DNA from: Dasysyrphus tricinctus
Lineage: Eukaryota; Arthropoda; Insecta; Diptera; Syrphidae
Direction of reading: 5' to 3'
Assembly (NCBI GenBank): GCA_963921185.1
Contig: OY992534.1
Location: forward strand, 45,695,435 to 45,759,434
DNA length: 64,000 nt
The notes beneath the pieces were generated by a model, which was not told the origin of the DNA, did no database searches, and saw only the letters and a program-made list of their open reading frames with translations. Below are positions 45,759-58,446 of this stretch, piece by piece. A program made the position numbers and the translations under genes. The stretch's first letter is position 1. Each line of letters opens with the position of its first letter.

Positions 45759-45924
45759 GGGCGCGTTCGGCTGCGTATCTTAAGCGATCCGGATTTGTTT
45801 GTGTTGTTGTAAACCCTTATAGGAAAACAGCTGTTTTCAGCTGATGCAAAAACAACTCAAGGTATCTGAAAATTTTTTGGATTATGGTATGGATAGCCTA
45901 TCGTTTAGCCTGCTGAACGCGAGG
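45759..45924 (+). mobile_element. 166-bp MITE, second copy (TSD TAT)
   Basis: GGGCGCGTTCGGC start and GAACGCGAGG end; TAT at 45756-45758 and 45925-45927. Shares CGGAT, TTGTTGTAA, AAACAGCTG and AACTCAAG blocks with the inverted copy at 39028-39189. A 3-bp duplication suggests PIF/Harbinger-type mobilisation. Confidence 0.8.
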
Positions 45925-45927
45925 TAT

Positions 45928-47400
45928 GCTCATGAAGAAGTGAGGGAGATGAATGTAGATAAATATTTAATTTTGCTATCATGAAGTCATGAATCCTATC
46001 GGGAAAGATGAAAAATAGAAAAAAAACTAAAATTAAACGAAAGAATTAAGAAATATAGACAAAGACCTTATAATAAATTTAAGTATGCACTCAAGAAGAA
46101 GTTTGAATAACTTGAGATAAATCCTTGATAATGTAAAAGAATCAATAAAATTTATCGAAAATACTTTTTCAGATGATTCATTCATTTTGCAAACTGAATT
46201 GTTTGCGAACTATCATTACTGAAAAAAATGCTACAATAAAACTAATGGGAAGTGAATGTTAAAAAAAAATCCCATTTAATCCAATTGACACAGCAAAAAC
46301 CTTAAATTTTACTCACCCCTATAAAAAAGGGATAACATTTAACTGGGATTAAATTTAACCAGAATTTTAACGCAATTGGCACACGGCCTAAAAACGGAAG
46401 AAGAATATTTTTATACTCATCTGTGAAATTAAAAATGGCCCCTCTCTGACCAATTACACCAATACAAAATTAGATTTAAATTTTTTATTACGAGTGCATA
46501 AAATGAAACCAAGGACCAGAGGAATGGTATTACCAATTTGAATAAAAATAATTTAAAAACAAGTACCACCCACCAGAATGATTAGCGACCAAACCGCAAA
46601 AGAAGTTAAGCTTTTAATAGATACGCTTGATTATATGATTTATTATATGATATAAATATTTTTCAATAAGAATTTTTATTTAGTTAATAGCAAACAGAAA
46701 ATATGCACTGAACTTATGATTACCTGGTTCTACTCCTACGGCTGCTTCTGGTGATGCTCGAACTGGTGAACTGATGTTAGACTATGATGTTGATGATGAT
46801 TTGACTCGATGATTTGTTGTGATTGATGGTTTGTCTGATAGGGTGATGATAATTCGTTTGATGGCGTAGCGGAATTATCGCTCTCCTTCCTATATGATGA
46901 CGATCAAAGCTGGGGTGTGAGATGATGACGTTGACGTTGCGATATGCGAAGATGGCGTGATTGCAAGGAAATGGTGGACGTGGCGACAACGACATCGATG
47001 ACGTATATGAAAGCAGCGTGGTGGCGTATATATATATAAAAAAAAACACGTTGCTAGATACGGCGCACGTGACTACTACATATATGTGTATGTATGTACT
47101 TTCAACGGCGAGTAGAGCTTCAAATTGAATGGCGAGTATGTACGCCCTTGTACATATGCTGATACTACTTGGTGCGATGGCAATAAAATGGTGGACGTGG
47201 TGACGATAGCGATGATGACGTATGTACGATATGCAGTAGGTACGTGGCGAGTACTTTTAGGTGTACCTCCAACGACGAACATCAAATTCAACAATAAAAT
47301 ATGTATATGCGCCTTGTCGCAATACAATTTCTTATTTGGAGCGTGGTGCGATGACGTACATATATAAACGCAGCGTCATGGTATATATGTACCTAGAGTG
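45928..47400. other. Non-coding DNA, GATGATG-rich in part
   Basis: 45928-46700 has no recognised content. 46740-47400 is rich in GATGATGACG-like and GTACATATAT motifs with internal near-repeats (GTGGCGACAACGACATCGATGACG versus a similar block at 47196). 47262-47330 reappears at 50589-50655. Confidence 0.5.
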
Positions 47401-47930
47401 GGTGATCAAATTATTACGGCCACCTAACAAAAAATATTAATTTGCCGAATATGGTTAAAGTTTAGGTATAAGTCCTTAGCAAAATATTTTTTTCATTGAA
47501 TCTTAATTTGTGGCTCTTGAGCTTTGAAAATTAGAAAGTGAAAAAATTGAAAAAAATATGTACAAAACACAGCAAGCTTTTTAGGGATGGACTCCATTTC
47601 TTTGTATGGAAACCCATTTCTATTTTTCGAGTTTTTGTCGAGAAATTTTTAGTTTTGCACATTTTTAACAAGGTTTTTAGCAAAAAAGTGAAATGTTTAT
47701 TAATTTTGTATATATTTTTATGCATGACATTACTGTTTCCAATAAATTTTTAAGAAATTTTGGTAAAGATACTTCAAAAGATATGGAAAGATGAAAATAC
47801 CTTTCTTCAGCCTAAAAAAAGACATTACGATATCTTTTTTTTTTTCATACACTTTACAAAATAAAATCAAAAACAATAATTATAAAATAACAAATACAAT
47901 GACATTGAAAAAAATAACAATAATAAACAT
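47401..47930. other. AT-rich DNA including the 3' end of the LINE
   Basis: 47860-47930 is probably the 3' UTR of the minus-strand LINE. The rest has no recognised feature. Confidence 0.45.
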
Positions 47931-49620
47931 TTAAGAGCGTGGTACACTGGTCTTCAATGTAGCTTTGAGACTATTCTTACTTATATTAAAATCAAAAATA
48001 TTTGAATTCAAATTCAGAATGTGGCACATGCGGGTAAAAGGCTTATGCATTCCATAATTGGTACGGTGTTGAGATATATGCATTAGTTCTAGACTACGAG
48101 TGTTGTGACCTCCCCCACGGTAGTTAAGGCTAGTACAAGATAATAAATCAGGTGCATCAATAACGCCCGTTAAAAGTTGATGAATAAATACAATATCATT
48201 ATTAATTCTCCTTTGTGCCAAAGTTTGAATCTGAAGAAGCTTAATCCGGTGTTCGTAAGGAGGAAGATTATAAGGGTCGGACCACGGTAGACCTTTCAAG
48301 ACAAAACGTATAAAATTACGCTGTACTGCTTCTAGTATATTCTTATGGACATCGTAAAAAGGAGTCCATACCTGTGATGCGTATTCAAGATGAGGGCGAA
48401 CAAGACTGTTGTAGAGAGCAAGGGTAACATAAGGATCCTTAAATTCCTTAGACCATCGTTTAACAAACCCTAACATAGAGTTTGCCTTGTTGACGATTAA
48501 ATTTATATGCTTCGTAAAATCAAGATTAAAAGTAAAATGAACCCCTAGGTCTTTGAAACTATCAACACGACACAATGTGTGCTGCGATATTTTATAATCA
48601 AATGAACTAGGAACTTTTTTTAGAAAAAATCATCGCCTGACATTTAATAGGGTTGAGATTTAAACCGTTTTTACTACACCAAATAACAAAACTGTTTATA
48701 TCTTCTTGCAAGAGTAACCGATCACTCTCAGATTTGACGCTTTTGAAAATTTTCATGTCATCCGCAAAAATTAGAATTTCACTATAACGTATACAGAGGG
48801 ATACGTCGTTGATAGCTAAGATAAAAAGAAGTGGGCCTAAATGACTACCCTGGGGAACTCCAGATTTGGCAAAGAAAGGGTTGGAGACAGAGCTCGTAAA
48901 TCTAACCTGATAGGATCTATAATGGAGATATGAAGAAACCCAAGAGATGAGTTTAGGAGGAAACCCAAACACCTTTAACTTAAACGTGATGATGTCATGA
49001 GAAAGTTGATCGAAAGCTTTAGAAAAATCTGTATAAATGCAGTCGAGTTCATGGCCATGTTCCAACGCAGTTGAACGCTTATGCAAGAATGCAAGTAAAT
49101 TGGTTATCGTCGATCGCTTTTGCATGAATCCATGTTGTTGATTGCAAATTATATTCTTACAGTTGAATGTCAAACTATCGCACATTACTTGCTCAAAAAG
49201 CTTTGGAATGCAAGACAGTTTGGAGATTGGCCTGTAATTGCATATATCAGATCTGATACCCTTTTTAAAAACTGGTGTAATAAATGCTTTTTTCCAAATA
49301 CTTGGAAATTTACCTGAGCTAAGTGATAGGTTAAACAAATTAAGAAGAGGGGGTGCTAATATTGATTTACATTTTTTCAAGATTATTGGTGGGATGCCAT
49401 CAGGTCCAGACGAGTAATCATCATGAAGTAAGGACATATAATGTAACATTTTTTCAAGTATAATTGGGATATTATTATTATCTCAGAGGAAGGCAGCATC
49501 ACTGGCAAGAGTGTCAAAGTCTCCAGTGGACAAAATTTATTAAAAAAAGAGTCGAAAATGCTAGCACATTGCCCATAAGAGTCAGAAAACCTGGACGAAA
49601 AATAGCAAGAACGGTACGGG
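47931..49620 (-). pseudogene. 5'-truncated non-LTR retrotransposon reverse transcriptase (CR1/Jockey-like)
   Basis: Three minus-strand frames join into a LINE reverse transcriptase. A short N-terminal piece (CASIFDSFFNKF region, from about 49600) leads into 49449-48607, with SSGPDGIPPIIL, ITPVFKKG, NYRPISKLSC, CIYTDFSKAFDQLSHDI, SGVPQGSHLGPLLF and the catalytic FADD. Then 48575-47931 holds the C-terminal part with LGVHFTFNLDFTKHIN and YNSLVRPHLEYASQVW. Frame breaks near 49450, in an ATT run, and near 48590 inactivate it. The endonuclease is missing: sequence to the right turns into Tc1 DNA. Confidence 0.85.
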
Positions 49621-49775
49621 ATGAACGGAAAATAACGGAAATCTGCAAGAAGAACCCTCAACGACATTGGTTATATCTCAGCGGTTAAAAGAACAAAAGC
49701 CTGCATTGTCGGAAAAAATGCTAAGGTGTGGTTAAAGTTCAAAAGAGAACACAGAAATTGGACATCTGACCACAC
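49590..49775 (+). pseudogene. Tc1-like transposase fragment (plus arm)
   Basis: One plus-strand frame gives RTLNDIGYISAVKRTKAC and NAKVWLKFKREHRNWTSD, the end of the HTH region and the start of the catalytic region of Tc1-type transposases. It is short, out of frame with its upstream part and arranged head to head with the next fragment. Confidence 0.75.
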
Positions 49776-49789
49776 TACACGTTTCCAAT

Positions 49790-50200
49790 TACCTACTGTC
49801 CAATTTCTGTGTTTTCTGACGAACTTTAACCGCACCTTGCCATTTTTACAGACTATGCAGGCTTTTGTTTTTTAACCGCTGAGATATAACCAATGTCTTT
49901 GAGGGTTCTGCTTGCAGTTTCTCGGCTAACGGGCTTATTTATTGCATAAGAAGCATGATTTGGTGTTAAACACTTGTTCCTTTTCATTTCTAATATCCTG
50001 CGAGGGCCGTCCGCATCCGTCAAAATTTTTTTGCGGCCTTTGACTTGTGCTTTAGGAACAATAACTCGCATTTTCTGGACTTTTATGACCACCTATTGGC
50101 TTGTTTTAAGCTTCTTAGCTATCATTTGTGTCGAGAAGCCACTCTTTGTCATGACAACAATACTGTCCTCAATCTGTCGTATAGTTTCCTCATAATCTTA
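49790..50200 (-). pseudogene. Tc1-like transposase fragment (minus arm)
   Basis: Minus-strand frame with GRKKILTDADGPRRIL, NKPVSRETASRTLKDIGYIS and AVKKQKPA, the bipartite HTH DNA-binding part of a Tc1 transposase. It overlaps in content with 49590-49775 in the other orientation, forming an inverted pair. The catalytic DDE part is absent. Confidence 0.8.
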
Positions 50201-50588
50201 AGGAGCAATGAAATTTTTATAATTATTTATTTCATTTATTTAAATACGCTGGTGAAAGTTCCAACCATACGCAATTAAACATATCTCAAACTACAAAAGA
50301 TAAAGGAAGTCATTAACAAACCAAAAACTTGCAAATCTAACAGCAAATTTCGATATTTTTGCGGATTAACGCTTGGTGCAAAATTGAGTATATGCGATTT
50401 ATTTTTGTTTTATTTTTTTTCTTAGAACTTGCTCCTTTCCGTTATGTATTATATACCGTTTTGTTGAGAATTGAACATAAAATACAGGTCAACAAAAAAA
50501 AAATTTCAATTTGCTTTATTATTTCTGTTGTTATGCATCAATAAGTGCGCGAGTTACAAACATGTACTCATTTTTGCTCCCTACTGTA
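50201..50588. other. Non-coding AT-rich DNA
   Basis: No recognised feature. Confidence 0.5.
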
Positions 50589-50655
50589 TGTACCTCCAAC
50601 GACGAACATTAAATTGCACAAAAAATATGTGCGCCTTGTCGCAATAAAGTTGCTG
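50589..50655. repeat. Second copy of the 47262-47330 segment
   Basis: GTACCTCCAACGACGAACAT and GCGCCTTGTCGCAATA are shared, in direct orientation, across 3.3 kb that contains the LINE and Tc1 fragments. Confidence 0.8.
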
Positions 50656-50837
50656 GTGCTACTTGGTGCTTGGTGCGTTTTTGAGATCCGTCTCGTATGG
50701 ACCAATGAATGGGCCATTATATGGCCAAGCCAAAAGCTAATTAAACGCCAGCAACGGCAGCAGCAACAACAGCCCACAAAGAACCAACCACCTTTATTTT
50801 CCTTGATGACGGCGCAGGCGATAATTGGCCAATCAAA

Positions 50838-53530
50838 TGCTCTACGATTTCAACCTTACTAAATTTTCTTCAATTTGAGTACAAAGCCGGTTCTGTAGAC
50901 ATAATGGTTTCCAAGGGACGGCATTTCAAAATATAGCAATACAAAATTTAAAAAAACAAGTAGTTTATAAAACAGTATAATAACAAAACCATGGTCTTTG
51001 ACATATGCTGCATCAAAGCAATAGAGCGTGTAGATTAGGCCAAAAGAAGAAAACAATAGTACCGGATGAGGGGTATATATCCCCCCGTTAAGGCGGGAGG
51101 GGCAATTTTAAGAAAAGTTGACTTCAAATAGAAAAATAACCATAAAAATACAATGGTAATATCTGGACGAAAATCCATTCCTCATCTCAAAGCCAGAAAT
51201 CCATTCTTTATTTTTTTTTAAATAAAGTTTTTTTAGCTGATAGTTTTTGAAAAATTTACTTTCAAACTCAAAATTTTGAGAAAAAGACGATTTTTTTTTG
51301 TTAATCTACTTTTTTTTTATGGTATAAAGTACTATTTTTGATTTTGATTTTCAATGCCCTTATTAATTCTTAGTTAAAAACTGAAAACCAAATGCTAAAA
51401 TGACTTCTAGTTTTTGAGAAAACTGAAATTAACATGATCAACTTCACTGTTTTCAGTCTAGTATCCTTTTTCTTCGGGGTGGGAGGGCTCTGCCTCAGAT
51501 GCGGTAGTTCTGATTTTTAGATGAGTTGTTTATGATGTTGGCCTTAGCAATAATCCAAGTTTTCGACCTCGAGCGCCGAACGCAACTTTGTGAGATATGC
51601 ATAAAACCGAGAAATTTTCGCGGTTTTTCCAGTTAATGGCTATTTTAACTTTTACGGCCTGGTTTTCGATTATAACTTTGCTCTACCATTTCAAAATAAT
51701 TAAATGGGCTTCAATTTGAGCTAAGAATCAATTCAAATTGTGAAATTTTTCATCAACTTTTGAATTTAGAATGCTGCAAATCGAATTGAAGGGGGCTTAT
51801 TCACCCCTTGTGTGAAATTGTTTGCCCCTTTTCAATAATTTTAGTATACTGTGTAGTGTGTCATGTTAGCTTTATTTTAAGATCTTAATCATGAAGATCG
51901 GATGAGTAGAAACGGAGTTATGATTTTTAAAGTCCACCATATAAAACTCGAACTAAAACAGTACTCAGTTCAGTACCCACCAGTGAGTTATCTGAAGCGA
52001 ATGTTTTAGTTCGAGTTTTATATGGTTGACTTTAAAAAATCATAACTCCGTTTCTACTCATCCGATGTTCATGATTAAGATCTTAAAATAAAGCCAAAAT
52101 GACACGCTACACAGTATACAAAAATCATTGAAAAGGGGCAAATGATTTCACACAAGGGGTGAATAAGCCCCCTTCAATTCGATTTGCAGTATTCTAAACT
52201 CAAAAGTTGATGAAAAATTCACAATTTGAATTGATTTTTAGCTCAAATTGAAGCCCATTTAATTATTTTGAAATGGTAGAGCAAAGTTATAATCGAAAAC
52301 CAGGCCTTAAAGGTTAAAATAGCCAATAACTGAAAAAAAGTTGCGTTCGGCGCTCGAGGTCGAAAACTTGGATTATTGCTAAGACCAACATCATAAATAA
52401 CTCATCTAAAAATCAGAACTACCGCATCTGAGGCAGAGCCCTCCCACCCCGAATAAAAAGGATACTAGACTGAAAACAGTGAAGTTGAGCCAGCATGACA
52501 CGCTACACAGTATACAAAAATCATTGAAAAGGGGCAAACGATTTCACACAAGGGGTGAATAAGCCCCCTTCAATTCGATTTGCAGTATTCTAAATTCAAA
52601 AGTTGATGAAAAATTCACAATTTGAATTGATTTTTAGCTCAAATTGAAGCCCATTTAATTATTTTGAAATGGTAGAGCAAAGTTATAATCGAAAACCAGG
52701 CCTTAAAGGTTAAAATAGCCAATAACTGAAAAAAACGAGAAAATTTCTCGGTTTTTTGCGTATTTCACAAAGTTGCGTTTGGCGCTCGAGGTCAAAAACT
52801 TGGATTATTGCTAAGACCAACATCATAAACAACTCATCTAAAAATCAGAACTTCCGCATCTGAGGCAGAGCCCTCCCACCCCGAAGAAAAAGGATACTAG
52901 ACTGAAAACAGTGAAGTTGATCATGTTAATTTCAGTTTTCTCAAAAACTAGAAGTCATTTTAGCATTTGGTTTTCAGTTTTTAACTAAGAATTAATAAGG
53001 GCATTAAAAATCAAAATCAAAAATTGTACTTAATACCATAAAATAAAAAAAAAAAATAGATTAACAAAAAAAAATCGTCTTTTTCTCAAAATTTTGAGTT
53101 TGAAAGTAAATTTTTCAAAAACTATCAGCAAAAAAAAACTTTATTTAAAAAAAAATAAAGAATGGATTTCTGGCTTTGAGATGAGGAATGGATTTTCGTC
53201 CAGATATTACCATTGTATTTTTATGGTTATTTTTCTATTTGAAGTCAACTTTTCTTAAAATTGCCCCTCCCGCCTTCACGGGGGGATATATACCCCTCAT
53301 CCGGTACTATTGTTTTCTTCTTTTGGCCTAATCTACACGCTCTATTGCTTTGATGCAGCATATGTCAAAGACCATGGTTTTGTTATTATACTGTTTTATA
53401 TACTACTTGTTTTTTTAAATTTTGTATTGCTATATTTTGAAATGCCGTCCCTTGGAAACCGTTATGTCTACAGAACCGGCTTTGTACTCAAATTGAAGAA
53501 AATTTAGTAAGGTTGAAATCATAGAGCAAT
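50838..53530. repeat. Large palindrome / foldback element, about 2.7 kb
   Basis: The left arm (50838-51960) is matched inverted by the right arm (about 52000-53530), from TTTCAACCTTACTAAATTTT outward to the centre near 51960-52000. Arms are highly similar and over 1 kb long. The right arm has an extra internal duplication of about 398 bp (GACACGCTACACAGTATACA at 52099 and 52497). No transposase ORF: shared small ORFs at 50859-51056 and 53310-53507 are mirror copies of arm sequence. Foldback-type elements with long inverted arms occur in the P superfamily (Galileo) and other groups; membership is not shown here. Confidence 0.9.
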
Positions 53531-54065
53531 GTTTTATTCGGAAGTTAAGGCGTAGGTAATGGTTAAAATAGCCAATAAGTGAAAAAACCGCGAAAAAATC
53601 GCGGTTTTTTGGATATTTACCAATGTTGCGTTCAGCGCTCGAGGTCGCAAAATCAGATTTAATACTAGGCCAACATCATAAACAACTCAGCAAAAAATCA
53701 TAACTACCGGACCTGACACAAGGTCTAATGTATATAGTTACTGGACATATAGTATTTTAGTTTTTTTTTGTTCTTTTATTTTGTTAAGCAAAAATTAACT
53801 AATGAGTGTTTTACATGTTTTATTAAAAGGAAAAATTACAAAAGGGCCAAGGTGTAAAAATGGACGACTTCTTCTGTCTGAATTGATTGAACGAATGAAT
53901 TAATTTTCATGGCCGGAAGGGTAGACATTTTTCATTTCTTTCTTGTGACATTACGTTACGTTACATAATTAAGAAGGGGTTTGTTCATGGAGTGAGGCAA
54001 AATTGTAGCGAGCTACAATTGTGCCCACTCATAGATGGCGTAAACAACAACTTTTTTTTAATATT
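53531..54065. other. Non-coding DNA right of the palindrome
   Basis: 53555-53740 is a further diverged relative of arm sequence (GTTAAAATAGCCAATAA, GCGCTCGAGGTC). The rest is unremarkable. Confidence 0.55.
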
Positions 54066-54290
54066 TTAATGATTAGCGACGCGTTTCGGAGTGTACCTCT
54101 ATCTTCGGGTTAAGAACTCAATTTGACATTGGTGTTGATTTGTCAAAGCCGGTGTCTCTCTTTATGGTGTTGTTGTGTTGTTGAGATGTGAGATTATGTG
54201 CTGTTTTATTGCTGTCTTCTTTCTTCTATATTGTTTTTAATCGCGGTATCGTAGAGTGGATTTGTTTTAAATGTCAACGTTACCACTGAA

Positions 54291-55010
54291 ATTGAAAATG
54301 ATAACTCAATTAACTTTCTTGACTTAAACATTACAAAAACCTAAAACAAATTTAAATACAAAGTACACAGAAAACCTACTACCACTGACATCACAATACA
54401 TAAAGACTCACACCACCCACATTTCCAAAAAATGGCAGCGTATAATGCTTTCATTAATAGGTTACTAAATATACATATGGACGAGGAAGATTACAACAAT
54501 GAACTCAACATAATAAAATGCATCACACAATCAAATGGCTACAACACAACAATAATTGATAAACTAATCTCAAAAAAGAAAAAGGAAATAAACAACAACA
54601 AAATCAGCAATAACACACCCACGGAAAATAAATATACTTCAATAACATTCACCAAAATACTACCACAAACACTACAATATGAATTCAAAAAACTAAATGT
54701 TAATATTTCATTTAAAACAACTAATAATATCCAAAACATATTAAAAAAAAAACAAAGAAAGAAACTAAAACATGCTCAGGAGTTTACAAATTAAATTGTG
54801 GCGATTGGAACATGTACTACATCGGCCAAACAGGCAGAACGTTTTATGAAAGGTTTCTAGAACATAAACCTAAAATACACACTAAATCAACCTTCGCCCA
54901 ACATTTAACTGACAACAACCATAACTACACTGACTTTGACACCAACCTAGAACCATTGCACATACAAAAAAAAAGAGAAAATACTAGACGCAACAGAAGA
55001 ATTTGAAATT
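54291..55010 (+). pseudogene. Penelope-like RT C-terminus and GIY-YIG endonuclease
   Basis: The first frame has NSINFLDLNIT and HRKPTTTD-like sequence, then an ORF from 54432 (AAYNAFINRLLNIHMDEEDY, ITQSNGYNTTIIDKL), typical of the Penelope RT-to-endonuclease region. After a frame change near 54785 the GIY-YIG domain follows: YKLNCGDWNMYYIGQTGRTF, then FLEHKPKIHTKSTFAQHL. A stop lies in the upstream part and the RT palm is missing. Penelope enzymes combine reverse transcription with GIY-YIG nicking; this copy is dead. Confidence 0.88.
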
Positions 55011-55253
55011 TATAAAGCTAACAAACTGGAACAGGACAGAATACTAAACGACAAGTTGACATTTAAAACAAATCCACTCTACGATACTGCGATTAAAAAC
55101 AATATAGAAAAAAGAAGACCAGCAATACAACACCACATAATCTCACATTTCAACAACACAACAACACCATAAAGAGAGACACCAGCTTTGACAAACTAAC
55201 ACCAATGTCAAACTGAGTTCTTAGCCCGAAGATGGAGGTACACTACGAAACGC

Positions 55254-55261
55254 GTCGCTAA
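55254..55261. repeat. 8-bp TSD GTCGCTAA of the P-family copy (left)
   Basis: GTCGCTAA precedes the left end at 55262 and is repeated at 60572-60579 after the right end. It lies inside the Penelope inverted repeat. Confidence 0.93.
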
Positions 55262-55306
55262 CACTGATCTCTATAATACACTGGATAGTATATTCCCTAT
55301 AATGTA

Positions 55307-58300
55307 CCCAACTAACAATTTTCCCTCGGTAAGGTCCAATTTTTGAATTTCATGAAGTTACTACCTCTACAAGTTCTGTATTGAGGTTGTACATGGAAGT
55401 TTTGAATCTTCGAGGGTGTATTTTTGTCAACAGCTTCATTGAAACTTATTAAAGCTTTACTTACAAATTATTTACAAGCTTATATGTGTGCAGCTTCCTT
55501 AATATTTAAATAAGGCTTCTTTAAACTCATTTGTGGAAGCACGAGAAATAAAAGCAAAGAAAAAGCTTTTTTTAAGAAGCTCCATCAAAGAGTTTGTTGA
55601 AGCCTGCTCACAAAAGCCTGAAACAAGCTGTTATTTTGTTTTGAGAAGCATTTATTTCGAAGAGATTGTCTCAGCGAATTGATGTAAACTAATTTTGATT
55701 GTATAAGTCCTCTGAATACAAACTCGATACAACCATGTTTTGATTATTTATCAGATGCATATGCATGATGTTACTAAAATTTGTTTGTTTAGGTCCTGTG
55801 AACACAAGCTCGATACAAACATAATTTTGTGTACTGTCAGGTACATTCAGAACGAAGCATAATTTTCGATTTGATGGTCCCAGCGAAGTGCACAATCGTT
55901 GTGTGTCAAAACAAGTTAAAATAGCATCAACAAAATGTACTTTATGCTATATTTCCACTTAAGATGAGCCAATGATTAAAATATTGTTCATCTGTAATTG
56001 TATTAAATTTTTTGCAATCATAGGTTAAATTTTTGAATTTTTTGAAATTATTACCTCTACAAGGTCTGTTTTGAGGTTGTACATCGAAGTTTCAAATCTT
56101 TGAGGCTGTATTTTTGTCAACAGCTTCATGGAAACCTACTAGAGGTGTACTTCCAAATTATTAACAAGCTTATTGGTGTGCAGCTTCATTAATATTTCGC
56201 CAATAAGGCTTCCACAAACTCCGTTGTAGAAGTACGCGAAATAAAAGCAAGAAAAAGCTTTCTTTAAGAAGCTCCATCAAAGAGTTTGTTGAAGCCTGCT
56301 CACAAAAGCCTGAAACAAGCTTGTATTTTTGTTTGAGAAGCATTTATTTCGATGAGATGGTTTCAGCGAAATGATGTCAACTTATTTTGTTTCTATTAAT
56401 CCTGTGAACAAAAGTCCGATATAAGCATAATTGGTTTGTTCTGACAGACGCATGCGCAGGAGGCAATGATTTCGATTAGTTTGTCTTATACTACGTTCCC
56501 ACCAGAGTGAAATCTCGGATTTCAGAGATTTCAGTCCAAATCTTCACATTTCCCCATACAGTTTTAAGATTTCGAAATGCGAGATTTCGTTGAAATCTCA
56601 ATGAAATCTTGTATCGATGCGAACATATCTTTATGAACAGACCCATTTTCAGCTTTCACCACACAATGGTGAAAAGCTTTTTGATACAAATTGTGATCTT
56701 TCACTCCAACGCCAAGCAGGCAAAAAGAGAGAGTATGATATTGTATTTGACATTTGGGTGGAGAGAAATACAAACACATAGGAACACAAAGGTAGTAGTT
56801 TGTGTTTATATGAGACGAAATGTTGGTTTTGGCAGTGTGAACACTAATTTGAAATCTCGAAAGTTTTCAGCTGAAAACCCAGATTTCGCTTTGGTGGGAA
56901 CATAGTATTAGCGGAGTTATTTCAAAGTGAATCATGAAAGCTGAGATATATCTGAGGTTACCATTATATCTTTTCTATAGTACATCCGTTAAGAATTTCC
57001 ACATTGTCCTAAATACTATTTAAAAAAAAAAAGATTTGTAGCTATGTCCAATGGAAGAAAATCTTTTCAATATTCTACGATCAGATCAGATCAAAAAGCT
57101 CAGATTATAAATTATAGCTGATATATGTATATATGTAGTTGTAATTTTGACCAAACCAAACACTCAATGATCTCTTTTTATAAAATATTATGGGTATTCA
57201 TGCAACAGCGTAAAGTCGTCGTAAACGTTGTAAAGTTTAAAACTTTAAGCTATCAAAGCACTATACGAAAAAGTCTAACAATTATTGTCAAAGTAATATT
57301 ATGTCGTGAATGTCAACAGTTGAAAAAATGACTATGGCCATTTTAATGGCCCTTAAAGATGCAAAATAACAATTACATTATGTTCTTGAAAGTTATAATG
57401 GATAGGACTCATTGTATGGAGAATTAAATTTTGTTAATAGGTACGAGTATTTCGATTCCTTGTTTCTCAAATCTAAACATTTGTTATGAATGTTATTTGA
57501 TAAGGCAAAAATTATACTTTCACTTTCATGTCTAGGAAATTAAATTTTGTATGAATTTTCTCATGTTCTCATAAATGAGAAATTAGGGAAAAGAATTTAT
57601 ACTATAATATATTTTAAGGCAATTTCCAAACATAAACAAAAGTAACAACTCACTTCAAAAAAATGAGAATGGTCACCTTATGTTAAATCTTGTTCATTAA
57701 TCATGAGGAAGTCACAACGAAGTTCTTGGGAAGCTAATTTCGGTTTCAACTGGTTCCGATTTGATGCCCTCCTAATACATAACACTATAGCACGATGCGT
57801 AAGGTACCTGACTCCTAATCAGCATATCCATGGTTCAAATCCCAGAAAATCCATCAAGTAAGTAAAATATTTTTTCATCACATAAATATAATTGCAAACT
57901 AAGTTTCAGATAAAACGCTTGCTTTAGACAAAAAATAAGAGAAAAACAGATAGCTAAATAAAAAATAAAAATTAATTTTTGATTTTATTTGCATAAGGCT
58001 TTCCCAAACCTTTTATAAAGTTCCGTGAGTGTTTAAAGATGTGTTAATTGCGGGTTGCATCTGCTTTCACAAAACTTCTTGATGCAAATAATAGCCTGCA
58101 CTAAAAACTTGTAAATTACTTTTCTGGGAAAGTAAAAGCCTGCCGCATTTGTAATGTTTGAATATTTTTGTTTGTATAAGGCTTTCTAGAAATATATTTG
58201 TTATCTCCAACCAACCTGTATGTGACTGTTTAAAAGCCTTTTAAGCTTCTCAAGTGGGCCAAATCCACTTTTGTAAGGACTTATAGAAGCAAATTTGCTG

Positions 58301-58351
58301 CATAGGAAAAAGCTTCGATAGACCCTAACAGAAGTTAAATCGTTAGTTGGG
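55307..58351. mobile_element. 3.0-kb TIR element with TA duplication
   Basis: CCCAACTAACAATTT at the left and the inverse ending GTTAGTTGGG at the right, each flanked by TA (55305-55306, 58352-58353). The other P-family copy reads straight through this point (GTATAACAG at 581). Inside are two diverged copies of a ~700-bp unit (CTGTATTGAGGTTGTACAT at about 55376 and a close match at about 56066). A half MITE lies at 57187-57245 and a tRNA-Arg-like piece near 57790. No transposase recognised. The TA duplication suggests Tc1/mariner-type mobilisation. Confidence 0.8.
57786..57850 (+). repeat. tRNA-Arg(CCU)-like remnant
   Basis: TAGCACGATGCG resembles an A box, CTGACTCCTAATCAG forms an anticodon arm with a 7-base loop and anticodon CCT, and GGTTCAAATCC (57832-57842) is a B box. 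T and acceptor stems do not pair properly, so it is a pseudogene or SINE head. Confidence 0.55.
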
Positions 58352-58446
58352 TATAACAGTTTTTTTTGCTTCCATTTGAAGATGACAATTAGGTGGTCGG
58401 CTTCATAATTTGACGTCTGAATTACACAAAAAAAAAGTATTTTCCA

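Noticed and set aside
46777..47367. Protein-coding potential on either strand
   Set aside because: The open frames follow GATGATG and TATATA simple repeats and show no domain.
50859..51056. Conserved small protein shared with 53310-53507
   Set aside because: The two ORFs are mirror images because they lie in the palindrome arms; no independent conservation.
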